A stretch of 64,000 bases of DNA from Pristimantibacillus sp052113225 (GTDB lineage Bacteria; Bacillota; Bacilli; Paenibacillales; Paenibacillaceae), in NCBI RefSeq assembly GCF_052113225.1, contig NZ_JBFRCT010000003.1:496001-560000 (forward strand), given 5' to 3'. Of the stretch, positions 16,760 to 25,193 are shown in pieces. A program made the translations under genes and the position numbers. How positions within the stretch are numbered: position 1 is the stretch's first letter; each line of letters begins with the position of its first letter. The notes under the pieces were generated by a model. It had not been told where the DNA came from. It saw only the letters and a program-made list of their open reading frames with translations, and made no database searches.

Positions 16760-17632
16760 TTGCAAATTAAGGACTTATTTTCAAAGAAGAAGTATGCGAC
16801 CATCCCTTCTGAACGCCCTAAGCGCGACATACCGGAAGGTCTAATGAATAAGTGCTCCAAATGCGGCACCATTCAGTACAGCAAAGAATTGGATAAAAAC
16901 TTGAAGGTATGCTCGTCGTGCGGGCATCATTACCGTCTGAGTGCTTTGGAACGGATTGGGATGACGCTTGATGACGGGCGTTTGTATGAATACGATGCTG
17001 ATATGGAATCGGTCGATCCTTTGGAGTTCCCGGGGTACAAAGGGAAGCTGGAGCAGCAGCGTCAGAAGAACCCAAATCTTCGTGAAGCTGTTGTAACAGG
17101 CGAAGGCACGATTGGCGGCCATCCGGTCGTAGTCGCAGTGATGAGCTTTGACTTTTTCAGTGGAAGCATGGGGTCTGTTGTTGGTGAGAAAATAACAAGA
17201 GCAATCGAAGCGGCGCATGAGAAGAAATTGCCGCTGCTTATTTTCTCCACTTCCGGCGGTGCCCGTATGCAGGAAAGTATACTTAGCTTAATGCAAATGG
17301 CGAAGACAAGCGCCGCTCTTTCCATGTTTCAAGGGGCTGGAGGCTTGTTCATTTCGGTGTTTACAGATCCAACGATGGGCGGGGTTTCCGCCAGCTTTGC
17401 GAGTCTTGGCGACTACAATTTGGCCGAGCCCGGCGCGCTTGTTGGTTTTGCCGGCCGGATTGTAATCGAGCAGACGATTCGTCAGAAGCTGCCGGACAAC
17501 TTCCAGACAGCAGAGTTCAACATGCAGCATGGACAGCTTGACCTGGTCGTTCACCGTAAGGATATGAAGACAACGCTTGGCAAGCTGCTGGATATGCATA
17601 CCGTAAGGGAGGGATTGTCCCATGGCGGGTGA
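16760..17632 (+). CDS. accD: Acetyl-CoA carboxylase carboxyltransferase subunit beta
   Basis: 290 aa. AccD and AccA form the carboxyltransferase that moves CO2 from carboxybiotin to acetyl-CoA, giving malonyl-CoA for fatty-acid synthesis. The N-terminal zinc ribbon has Cys32, Cys35, Cys51 and Cys54 (CSKC...CSSC). The crotonase-like core carries GGARMQESILSLMQM and GGVSASFASLGD. The start is TTG at 16760 (MQIKDLFSKKK), 7 nt after GAGAGGTG and matching the usual AccD N terminus. The 3' end overlaps accA by 11 bp, giving translational coupling. Confidence 0.95.
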   Translation: MQIKDLFSKKKYATIPSERPKRDIPEGLMNKCSKCGTIQYSKELDKNLKVCSSCGHHYRLSALERIGMTLDDGRLYEYDADMESVDPLEFPGYKGKLEQQRQKNPNLREAVVTGEGTIGGHPVVVAVMSFDFFSGSMGSVVGEKITRAIEAAHEKKLPLLIFSTSGGARMQESILSLMQMAKTSAALSMFQGAGGLFISVFTDPTMGGVSASFASLGDYNLAEPGALVGFAGRIVIEQTIRQKLPDNFQTAEFNMQHGQLDLVVHRKDMKTTLGKLLDMHTVREGLSHGG

Positions 17633-18650
17633 ACAAATGCTTCCGTTTGAGAAGCCAATCAGTGATTTGCGCGAGAAGATCGCAACACTGAAGACGCTGG
17701 CTGAGAGCAACGGTATGGACTTTTCCGAAGAAATTGCACGTCTTGAAGAGAAGTGCAAACAAATGGAGGAAGAGCTGTACAACGAAATGACTCCTGCGCA
17801 GAAGATGCATATTGCGCGTCTTCATCAGCGCCCGACATCGCTTGATTTCATTCAAGCGGTGTTTACGGATTTCATCGAACTGCATGGCGACCGTCTGTAT
17901 GCTGATGATTTGGCTATTGTCGGCGGCCTCGCTAAGCTGAACGGATTACCGGTTACGGTAATCGGCCATCAGCGCGGCAAGGATACGAAGGATAATATTG
18001 CCCGTTTCTTTGGCAGTCCTCACCCGGAGGGTTTCCGGAAAGCACTGCGACTTATGCAGCAAGCCAATAAGTTTAATCGCCCGATTATTACTCTCATTGA
18101 TACTAAGGGTGCTTATCCTGGCAACACGGCTGAAGAGCGTGGTCAGTCCGAAGCGATTGCCCGTAACTTAAGGGAAATGGCCGGCTTTGGTGTGCCGATC
18201 GTCTGCATCGTAATTGGTGAAGGCGGAAGCGGTGGAGCTCTTGCTCTTGGCGTCGGTAACCGGGTTCTTATGCTCGAGAATGCGATTTATTCTGCAATTT
18301 CGCCAAACGGTGCTGCTTCCATCCTGTGGAAGGATGCAACAAAGGCGGATATTGCAGCTGAGGCAATGAAAATTACGGCTAAGGATTTGCTCGAATTCGA
18401 AGTGATCGAAGATATCGTTGAGGAGCCGCAAGGCGGCGCACACCGAGATTTGGCGTTCACGGCTGAACGGCTGAAGGAGAAGTTGTGGAAGCATTTGGCG
18501 GAACTTCTGCCGATGACAGCTGAGCAACTCATTGAAGACCGTTACCATAAATTCCGGAAGATTGGACAATTCCAAATAGCTCAGGCTGCTTCGCAGGAAG
18601 CTGAAGAGGTTACGGAAGCTTCTGAGATGACGGAATCCGCAAAAGTATAA
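17622..18650 (+). CDS. accA: Acetyl-CoA carboxylase carboxyltransferase subunit alpha
   Basis: 342 aa. It is the partner of AccD in cytosolic malonyl-CoA formation. After an N-terminal helical region (LPFEKPISDLREKI), the family motifs QRGKDTKDNI, GSPHPEGFRKALR, DTKGAYPG and GEGGSGGALALGVGN form the carboxybiotin/acetyl-CoA site. The C-terminal ~25 residues are acidic and Ala/Ser rich (AASQEAEEVTEASEM), longer than in Bacillus, and probably disordered. AGGGAGGG precedes the ATG inside accD. No terminator is obvious before pyk, 91 bp on. Confidence 0.95.
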   Translation: MAGEQMLPFEKPISDLREKIATLKTLAESNGMDFSEEIARLEEKCKQMEEELYNEMTPAQKMHIARLHQRPTSLDFIQAVFTDFIELHGDRLYADDLAIVGGLAKLNGLPVTVIGHQRGKDTKDNIARFFGSPHPEGFRKALRLMQQANKFNRPIITLIDTKGAYPGNTAEERGQSEAIARNLREMAGFGVPIVCIVIGEGGSGGALALGVGNRVLMLENAIYSAISPNGAASILWKDATKADIAAEAMKITAKDLLEFEVIEDIVEEPQGGAHRDLAFTAERLKEKLWKHLAELLPMTAEQLIEDRYHKFRKIGQFQIAQAASQEAEEVTEASEMTESAKV

Positions 18651-18741
18651 TAATTTTTTGATTCTTGTACAAGCTGCGGCTCAAGTATTAGATTATTGAT
18701 AATAATGACTATAGCAGGCACTAAACGGAGGAAAATTAAAC

Positions 18742-20496
18742 ATGCGTAAAGCTAAAATTGTTTGTACGATTGGACCTTCCAGCGAATCGTTGGAAAACAC
18801 GAAGAAATTGATTAAAGCGGGTATGAACGTTGCCCGTCTGAACTTCTCTCACGGCGACTTTGAAGAGCATGGCAACCGGATCAAAAACATCAAGATCGCG
18901 AACAAAGAGATGGGAACATCGGTAGCGGTTCTGCTTGATACGAAAGGCCCTGAGATTCGTCTTGGCAAACTGAAAGAAGAGCCTATCGAGCTGATTCAAG
19001 GCGAGCAAGTAACGCTGACAACAGAAGAAATTCTGGGCGACATTAACCGCGTACCTATCACTTACAACAACCTGCCAAACGATGTATCCGTTGGTTCGAC
19101 AATTCTGATCGATGACGGCTTGATTGGTTTGACAGTTGAAGAAGTACAAGGAACTGAAATTATTTGCCGCATCGTAAACAGCGGTCAAATTAAGAGCAAA
19201 AAGGGCGTTAACGTTCCTGGCGTTGCTATTTCCCTTCCTGGTATTACAGAAAAAGACGCTAATGACATCATCTTCGGTATCGAGATGGGTATCGACTTCG
19301 TCGCAGCTTCGTTCGTACGTAAAGCGAGCGACGTGCTTGAAATCCGCGAGCTGCTTGAGCGTCATAATGCAAGCCATGTCCAAATCATCTCCAAAATCGA
19401 GAACCAACAAGGCGTTGACAACCTCGATGAGATTCTGGAAGTTTCCGACGGTCTGATGGTTGCCCGTGGTGACCTTGGCGTTGAGATCCCGGCTGAAGAA
19501 GTACCACTGGTACAAAAAACGATGATCGAAAAATGTAACCGCGTTGGTAAACCAGTTATTACAGCTACTCAAATGCTGGATTCGATGCAGCGCAACCCGC
19601 GTCCTACTCGTGCAGAAGCGAGTGACGTAGCGAACGCGATTTTCGACGGTACAGATGCAATCATGCTTTCCGGCGAAACAGCTGCTGGTAAATACCCGGT
19701 TGAAGCGGTAACAACAATGTCCCGTATCGCTGAGCGCGCAGAAGCGGCTTTGGAATACCGTGAAATCTTCAACAAACAAGCAAGTGCTCAACAAACATCC
19801 GTAACAGAAGCGATCAGCCAAGCAGTTGCCGTATCCGCTCTTGACCTGAACGCTGCAGCGATCGTTACTTCGACGCAAAGCGGCTTCACAGCTCGTATGG
19901 TTGCTAAATATCGTCCTAAAGCACCAATCATCGCTGTAACAAACGATGAAAGAGTAATGCGTCGTCTGGCTCTGATCTGGGGCGTTAAACCAGTTCTTGG
20001 TGAGATTGCTGAAACAACGGATGCTATGTTCGAGAACGCTGTTGCAGGTGCAAGAAGCACTGGCCTGATCAGCCTTGGCGACACAATTGTTATTACTGCA
20101 GGTGTACCTGTTGGCCGCGCTGGCACAACAAACCTGATCAAGATCCACCATGTAGGCGAGCTTCTGGCACAAGGACAAGGTATCGGCAGCCAAACAGCTA
20201 CCGGCCGCATCGTTGTAGCACGCACGCCTGAAGAAGCAAATGCAAGAGTAACAGCTGGTTCGATCCTTGTAACGGTATCGACAGATAAAGAATATATGCC
20301 TGCTTTTGAAAAAGCAGCAGCCGTTATTACTGAGCAAGGCGGTATTACCAGCCATGCAGCAGTATGTGGAATCAACCTTGGTATTCCAGTTATTTTGGGT
20401 ATCTCGAACGCAACTGAACAGTTGATGGACGGTACTGAAGTTACAGTCTACGGTGAGACTGGTGTTATATACTCCGGACAAGCTAAAGTCCTGTAA
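18742..20496 (+). CDS. pyk: Pyruvate kinase with C-terminal PEP-utilising domain
   Basis: 584 aa. It converts PEP and ADP to pyruvate and ATP in glycolysis. The TIM-barrel core contains the ISKIENQQGVDN active-site region (Lys in SKIEN) and MVARGDLGVEIP; the allosteric C domain follows (~350-475). Like Bacillus/Geobacillus enzymes it has an extra C-terminal PEP-synthase-like phosphohistidine domain (~490-584, TEQGGITSHAAVCGI). Codon use is strongly biased, as expected for a highly expressed gene, and this produces a long antisense reading frame. CGGAGGAAAA precedes the ATG, and a terminator follows at 20538. Confidence 0.97.
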   Translation: MRKAKIVCTIGPSSESLENTKKLIKAGMNVARLNFSHGDFEEHGNRIKNIKIANKEMGTSVAVLLDTKGPEIRLGKLKEEPIELIQGEQVTLTTEEILGDINRVPITYNNLPNDVSVGSTILIDDGLIGLTVEEVQGTEIICRIVNSGQIKSKKGVNVPGVAISLPGITEKDANDIIFGIEMGIDFVAASFVRKASDVLEIRELLERHNASHVQIISKIENQQGVDNLDEILEVSDGLMVARGDLGVEIPAEEVPLVQKTMIEKCNRVGKPVITATQMLDSMQRNPRPTRAEASDVANAIFDGTDAIMLSGETAAGKYPVEAVTTMSRIAERAEAALEYREIFNKQASAQQTSVTEAISQAVAVSALDLNAAAIVTSTQSGFTARMVAKYRPKAPIIAVTNDERVMRRLALIWGVKPVLGEIAETTDAMFENAVAGARSTGLISLGDTIVITAGVPVGRAGTTNLIKIHHVGELLAQGQGIGSQTATGRIVVARTPEEANARVTAGSILVTVSTDKEYMPAFEKAAAVITEQGGITSHAAVCGINLGIPVILGISNATEQLMDGTEVTVYGETGVIYSGQAKVL

Positions 20497-20537
20497 TGTC
20501 ATAATTTCATATTTCTCTACAGTGTAGAGAGAAGCAG

Positions 20538-20572
20538 AAGCGAGGGTGAGCTATTCACCTTCGCTTTTGTTT
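20538..20572 (+). terminator. Rho-independent terminator of pyk
   Basis: AAGCGAGGGTGA / TCACCTTCGCTT (one G-T pair) with a short loop and TTTTGTTT. Confidence 0.85.
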
Positions 20573-20632
20573 CAACTAAAGGTTAATTATTTGTAAATGA
20601 AGTTCGTAATAATATAGGGGGTAGCTTCAATT

Positions 20633-21100
20633 ATGCCGTCACAGAAATGGTTCCTGCATCCGCTGCGCGTGCGCTATCAGGAAACGGATCAAATGGGGGT
20701 TGTTTTTCATGGCAATTACATAACTTGGTTTGAAATTGGCCGGACGGAGCTGATCCGCTCTGCAGGTTATGATTACAAATCCATCGAACAACAAGGCTTA
20801 TTGCTGCCCGTTGTAGATTTGCAATGCCGTTACGAGCTGCCTGCACGTTATGACGATACCCTGCTTATTTGTACACGTATTGCGGATTTCTCACCTGTGC
20901 GTCTATCCTTCGAGTCCGAAATCCGGAGAGTAGATCTTAATGATTTCCACTCTTCTATCGTTGAGAATAAAGAGAAGCTGCCTGGAGAAAGACTGGTTAC
21001 AGGCGGAACGAAGCATGTCTGGGTAAATGAGAAATGGCGTCCAGCAAGGCTGGATAAAGACCTGCCGGAATTATATGCTTTGCTCCAGTCAATGGCATAG
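20633..21100 (+). CDS. Hotdog-fold acyl-CoA thioesterase (YbgC/4-hydroxybenzoyl-CoA type)
   Basis: 155 aa. It has the YbgC-family signature RYQETDQMGVVFHGNYITWFE, in which the Asp of ETDQMG is the catalytic carboxylate, followed by ELIRSAGYDYKSIE. Such enzymes hydrolyse acyl-CoA thioesters in the cytosol; the chain-length preference cannot be read from sequence. GGGGG lies upstream of ATG at 20633. It stands between the pyk terminator and ppk with no visible link to either; the Bacillus relative YneP is similar. Confidence 0.85.
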   Translation: MPSQKWFLHPLRVRYQETDQMGVVFHGNYITWFEIGRTELIRSAGYDYKSIEQQGLLLPVVDLQCRYELPARYDDTLLICTRIADFSPVRLSFESEIRRVDLNDFHSSIVENKEKLPGERLVTGGTKHVWVNEKWRPARLDKDLPELYALLQSMA

Positions 21101-21141
21101 TTGATCCTCATTTCTTTATTTCTTTATTGTATGTGGAGGTT

Positions 21142-21230
21142 GTTTCGAGTCGAGTGCGACTATTGTGCGTTTGTTTCAACCATTATAAGGTTGATCAAGA
21201 AACAAACCACAAGGAGCACTCGGCCGAAAC
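21142..21230. repeat. Long imperfect inverted repeat upstream of ppk
   Basis: GTTTC, CGAGTGC, GTTTGTTTC and AACC on the left are mirrored by GGTT, GAAACAAAC, GCACTCG and GAAAC on the right, over 89 bp with an AT-rich centre. No T run follows, so it is not an ordinary terminator. It lies upstream of the PhoP-like box and may be a remnant mobile element or a structured DNA/RNA site. Confidence 0.6.
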
Positions 21231-21243
21231 AACCGAAGCCGTG

Positions 21244-21297
21244 TTAACTTTATCTTTACAATTCGTTAATATTCCAATAATAGTCTTCTGTCATAAT
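21244..21297 (+). promoter_or_regulatory. PhoP-like box and -10 upstream of ppk
   Basis: TTAACT, TTTACA, TTAATA and ATAATA occur at exact 11-bp intervals (21244, 21255, 21266, 21277), the layout of Bacillus PhoP direct repeats (TTwACA-like, 5-bp gaps). A -10 CATAAT follows at 21292-21297. This predicts phosphate-starvation control of ppk. The assignment is by pattern only. Confidence 0.5.
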
Positions 21298-21324
21298 AGA
21301 GACATAATTGGGGAGGCGTAAGGA

Positions 21325-23394
21325 ATGACAAGACAATTGTCCCACTATGTGAATCGGGATCTAAGCTGGATCGAATTTAATCGCAGAGTGCTCCAGGAAG
21401 CACAGGATACGAGCAATCCTTTGCTTGAACGCGCCAAGTTTTTGTCTATTGTAACAAGTAATTTAGACGAGTTTATGAGTGTACGGGTTGCCGGTATTCA
21501 AGACCAGATACGGGCTGGATATACGAAGATGGATTTTACAGGCTATACGCCTCAAGGCCTCTGGAAAAGACTAATTAAACGGACGACGACGATGGTTTAT
21601 GATCAATACAGAACTTATCGGGAGGTCTTTCGTTGTCTTGGCCGGGAAGGTATATTGATTACATCCGTTGAGGAGCTGAATGCCAATCAGTCCAAAGCGA
21701 TCACGCAATATTTCCAAGAAATTGTGTTCCCAGTACTGACACCGATGGCAGTAGACCAGAGCAGGCCGTTCCCCCTTGTACATAACAAGGAGCTGTATCT
21801 GGCGATATTGCTTCAACAGGAGCAGGACCATGCAATCCACGAGGATGGGCCGCTCTTTGCTATCGTTCAAGTTCCGTCAATCCTGCCTCGGTTTGTGCCG
21901 GTGCCAGGCCGAACGAACAGCAAGAAGATGGAGTTTGTCCTGCTGGAAGATCTTATTGAGCATAATATTACATCCTTATTTAACGGTTACACTCCTACGG
22001 CCGTTCATCCTTTCCGTCTTACTCGTAATGCCGATCTTACGCTGAATGAAGATGGTGCAGAGGACCTCTTGGAGGAGATTGAGAAGGAGCTTCGCAGAAG
22101 GCGTTGGGGTATTCCGGTTCGGCTGGAGGTAGCCCGCGGTATGCATCCGATGGCTCTTGAGATTCTGAAGGAAGAGCTGGAGATTGAGGATAATCTAATC
22201 GAGATCGATGGACCGCTAGATCTCAGCTTTTTGATGAAATTTGTTCATTCCCTTCCAGGTCATGATAATCTTCGATACAGCAGGCTTGACCCCGTCTATC
22301 CGCATGAATTTGACGAGACAGATGACATGTTCGAGGTAATCCGCCAACGTGATGTGCTCATGTACCATCCCTATGAATCGTTTGATGCTGTAACTGATTT
22401 TATCGAGCAGGCAGCAGAGGATCCAGATGTTCTGGCTATTAAGATGACCTTATATCGTGTGAGCGGACAGTCCGCGCTCGTGCAAGCCTTATCGAAGGCA
22501 GCGGAGTCCGGTAAGCAGGTGACGGTAGTTGTTGAACTCAAAGCCAGATTTGATGAGGAACGGAATATTGCCTGGGCTCGTCAGCTGGAAAAGTCGGGCT
22601 GTCATGTTGTCTATGGGCTTGTTGGATTGAAGACGCATGCCAAAATTCTATTAGTTGTCCGTAGAGAGCAAGGCACGCTCCGCCGCTATGTACATGTCGG
22701 TACGGGTAACTATAATGACAGTACAGCAACGTTATATACTGATATTGGTCTGTTCACCTCACATCCGATTATTGGCAGTGATGCGTCGGCGCTCTTTAAT
22801 GAAGTGACTGGTTATTCCTCGCCGTATAAGTGGAAGGCCTTTGGCGTAGCACCTACGGATTTGAAGGAAAAGCTATTCCGATTGATTGATCGTGAGATTG
22901 CTAATGCCGAGCAGGGCATTCCAGCACGTATTATCGCGAAGATGAACTCGCTTTCGAATCAGGAGATGATCGATAAGCTATACGAAGCTTCACGGGCTGG
23001 TGTTCAGATCGAATTGATCGTTCGTGGTGTATGCTGCCTCAGACCTGGAGTAGCAGGGCGCAGCGAGAATATTCGCGTGATCAGTATTGTAGATCGTTTC
23101 TTGGAGCATGCAAGGGTGATGTACTTCCACAATGGCGGGGATGAAGAGGTCTACCTGTCGAGCGCGGATTGGATGACACGGAATTTAACGAGACGTATTG
23201 AGTTAATGTCACCGGTGTTTGACAAGAACCTTCGCAAGACGCTGATCAATATGCTACAGCTGAATCTGGACGATAATGTGAAGTCGAGAGAACTGCAGTC
23301 GAACGGCACCTATACTCATGTTAAAAATGAAATGATGCCGTTCCGCAGCCAATTTGAGGCAAGATCGATCCCGCAGTGGAAATATCACGTATAG
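21325..23394 (+). CDS. ppk1: Polyphosphate kinase 1
   Basis: 689 aa. It makes polyphosphate from ATP reversibly at the membrane or cytosol. The N domain begins with YVNRDLSWIEFNRRVLQEA, the H domain contains SRPFPLVHNKELYLA, and the C1/C2 catalytic domains hold LKTHAKILLVVRRE (the autophosphorylated His is in KTHAK, ~437) and YVHVGTGNYND. Length is typical of Ppk1. Start ATG 21325 follows GGGGAGG. The gene ends by overlapping the convergent ppx by 10 bp, and a PhoP-like box lies upstream. Confidence 0.95.
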   Translation: MTRQLSHYVNRDLSWIEFNRRVLQEAQDTSNPLLERAKFLSIVTSNLDEFMSVRVAGIQDQIRAGYTKMDFTGYTPQGLWKRLIKRTTTMVYDQYRTYREVFRCLGREGILITSVEELNANQSKAITQYFQEIVFPVLTPMAVDQSRPFPLVHNKELYLAILLQQEQDHAIHEDGPLFAIVQVPSILPRFVPVPGRTNSKKMEFVLLEDLIEHNITSLFNGYTPTAVHPFRLTRNADLTLNEDGAEDLLEEIEKELRRRRWGIPVRLEVARGMHPMALEILKEELEIEDNLIEIDGPLDLSFLMKFVHSLPGHDNLRYSRLDPVYPHEFDETDDMFEVIRQRDVLMYHPYESFDAVTDFIEQAAEDPDVLAIKMTLYRVSGQSALVQALSKAAESGKQVTVVVELKARFDEERNIAWARQLEKSGCHVVYGLVGLKTHAKILLVVRREQGTLRRYVHVGTGNYNDSTATLYTDIGLFTSHPIIGSDASALFNEVTGYSSPYKWKAFGVAPTDLKEKLFRLIDREIANAEQGIPARIIAKMNSLSNQEMIDKLYEASRAGVQIELIVRGVCCLRPGVAGRSENIRVISIVDRFLEHARVMYFHNGGDEEVYLSSADWMTRNLTRRIELMSPVFDKNLRKTLINMLQLNLDDNVKSRELQSNGTYTHVKNEMMPFRSQFEARSIPQWKYHV

Positions 23395-24914
23395 TCGGGC
23401 AGATTCAGAACAGGAATAAGTCCCCACAGTTTTTTGAAGTCTGAGGCTAATTCATCTACCTCTCGCGCTTCAAGAGCTAATGTTCCTTCAGAACGTATGG
23501 GATGAAGAAGCAGCTGATTTGCCGATTGGGAAGCTTCCAGCCTGCCAATGGCTTGCGTCTCACTGCGGTCAAGTGCGGCTGCAAGCTGCAGCAACACACC
23601 AAGTTTATGAATCGTATCAAAGTCGGAATCGTTCAACAGTTCCCTATAATCGAGGAGCTGCTGGCGGGTCCGATTTTTGCTTTTGTAGGAAGCTATGGCT
23701 GCAATCATTAGTATTTCGCGATGAGCAAGCCCATTCAAATGGGAATTGACGATTAAATAGAACGTATGCTTTGCGTAGTCATAATAATCAATAGATGCTC
23801 CAATCCTGAATAAGGTTGAGGCAGCATCAAGCAGCATTTTTCCTCGATTCGGCAGCAGATGGACAGGCCGCAGTTCATCATACAGCTGAAGCGCCAGCCG
23901 GTTAACCTGCATCACATGCTGCTTAGGGGCAGCCGGATGAAGGGCGCTTAAATTACTAAGGCTGAAAGCAAGCACATCCTGATGCAGAGAACGGCCCGGG
24001 AACCGGGTAGCATAAAACAATCCGTCTCGCAGTCCTGAACCGCATATGCGGTAATGAGACGCCTTGAGCAGGCGGAACAGCGTGCGCAGCACAGCAATAC
24101 CCGGTACGATGACATCAACCCGGTCTTTGGACAGCCCTGGGAATTTGCGCCTCTTATCGAGCGGGGTTTGGAATAATTCCTGGAACAAGAAATCAGCATC
24201 CATTCCGGTCATCGGATAGTTATGAGTCTGGGTGAACGGATATTTGGTCACCGCTTGATGAATTTTACCCATTGCCCTGGCAGTTCCGCCTACCCCGATC
24301 AGCGGCAGTGACGGCGATTTCATCAGCCAAGGCTCGTTCTTGACAGATTCGGTGACGAGAGCCTCAATGCCTTTTAATCCTTCATCGCTTAACAGACCTT
24401 TCACCGCGTATTTCCGATTCAAGCTAACACAGCCGAAAGGAAAGGATACGGATTGAACAAGCTCCCTATTGCGGAACAGGGACACCTCTGTACTGCCTCC
24501 GCCAATGTCAACAAGGAAGCCGTCTTGTACGTCCATGGCGTTAATCATGCCAAGGAAGCCGTAAGTCGCTTCATCTCCACCGCTTAATAATTCGATAGTA
24601 AGTCCCGTCTCCGACTTAATGGCCTCAAGAATTTCCGATTGATTGGCGGCATTGCGGATAGCAGCTGTTGCAACTGCTCGGATATGCCCGGTTCGGTTAT
24701 GAGCGCAAATCATGGTAAAATGATTTAATGTACCAAGCAGTTCTGTGATGGCATCTTCAGATATGCAGCCGTTATCATCAATGCGCTCGGCCAGGCGGGC
24801 TGGGCGCTTACCTCCGTCAATGACCCGGTGCGCGCCGCTTGCCGTCCGCTCGTAGACGACAAGGCGAACCGAGTTAGAGCCTATATCGATGATGCCGATT
24901 CGTTGTTCAGTCAT
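23385..24914 (-). CDS. ppx: Exopolyphosphatase, Ppx/GppA family
   Basis: 509 aa. The N-terminal ASKHA fold has IGIIDIGSNSVRLVVYE (phosphate-1 loop) and FLVDIGGGSTEVSLF (phosphate-2 loop); the C-terminal half resembles an HD-like helical domain, as in long Ppx enzymes. It releases orthophosphate from polyphosphate ends and might also hydrolyse pppGpp. Start ATG 24914 follows CGGAGGAA. It converges on ppk and shares its last 10 bp, so synthesis and degradation genes are tail to tail. Confidence 0.93.
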   Translation of the reverse strand: MTEQRIGIIDIGSNSVRLVVYERTASGAHRVIDGGKRPARLAERIDDNGCISEDAITELLGTLNHFTMICAHNRTGHIRAVATAAIRNAANQSEILEAIKSETGLTIELLSGGDEATYGFLGMINAMDVQDGFLVDIGGGSTEVSLFRNRELVQSVSFPFGCVSLNRKYAVKGLLSDEGLKGIEALVTESVKNEPWLMKSPSLPLIGVGGTARAMGKIHQAVTKYPFTQTHNYPMTGMDADFLFQELFQTPLDKRRKFPGLSKDRVDVIVPGIAVLRTLFRLLKASHYRICGSGLRDGLFYATRFPGRSLHQDVLAFSLSNLSALHPAAPKQHVMQVNRLALQLYDELRPVHLLPNRGKMLLDAASTLFRIGASIDYYDYAKHTFYLIVNSHLNGLAHREILMIAAIASYKSKNRTRQQLLDYRELLNDSDFDTIHKLGVLLQLAAALDRSETQAIGRLEASQSANQLLLHPIRSEGTLALEAREVDELASDFKKLWGLIPVLNLPDYT

Positions 24915-25096
24915 CGCAAGTTCCTCCGTGCAGTTATTGCCTCTATTCTATCACATTGAAATATGATTTCGGTAAGCGACTATTTTTGTGCAGTTTAGGG
25001 AAAAATGCAGCTGGAGCAAATGTGCGAAAATTGCGGAAGAAAGGGAATGAAAAAAAACTTTATAGCGCCGATAAAGCATTTCTATGTCTGGTTTTG

Positions 25097-25125
25097 TTCA
25101 CTTCGCTGGAAAAATCATTTATGAT
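25097..25125 (+). promoter_or_regulatory. Possible promoter of citZ
   Basis: TTCACT (25097-25102), a 17-bp spacer and TATGAT (25120-25125), ~70 bp before the citZ start. The intergenic 24915-25193 otherwise shows no gene; a 74-codon open frame across it lacks a ribosome binding site. Confidence 0.4.
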
Positions 25126-25193
25126 TAATAGCGACGAGAAAGATTCGAGTACTATTTTCACCGAAAAATTTTCGAGTTAGAGGAGAGAGAACG

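Noticed and set aside
18736..20502. 588-codon open frame antisense to the whole of pyk
   Set aside because: It mirrors pyk almost exactly, is rich in Cys, Phe and Asn with no recognisable domain, and arises from the strong codon bias of pyk. The same effect explains the long antisense frames over icd (26962-27624), tig (48892-49668) and clpX/ispG (50851-51825).
21127..21321. 64-codon frame upstream of ppk
   Set aside because: It spans the inverted repeat and PhoP-like box, and the sequence is explained by those elements.
24956..25180. 74-codon frame upstream of citZ
   Set aside because: It has no ribosome binding site, covers the likely citZ promoter and has an unlikely composition.
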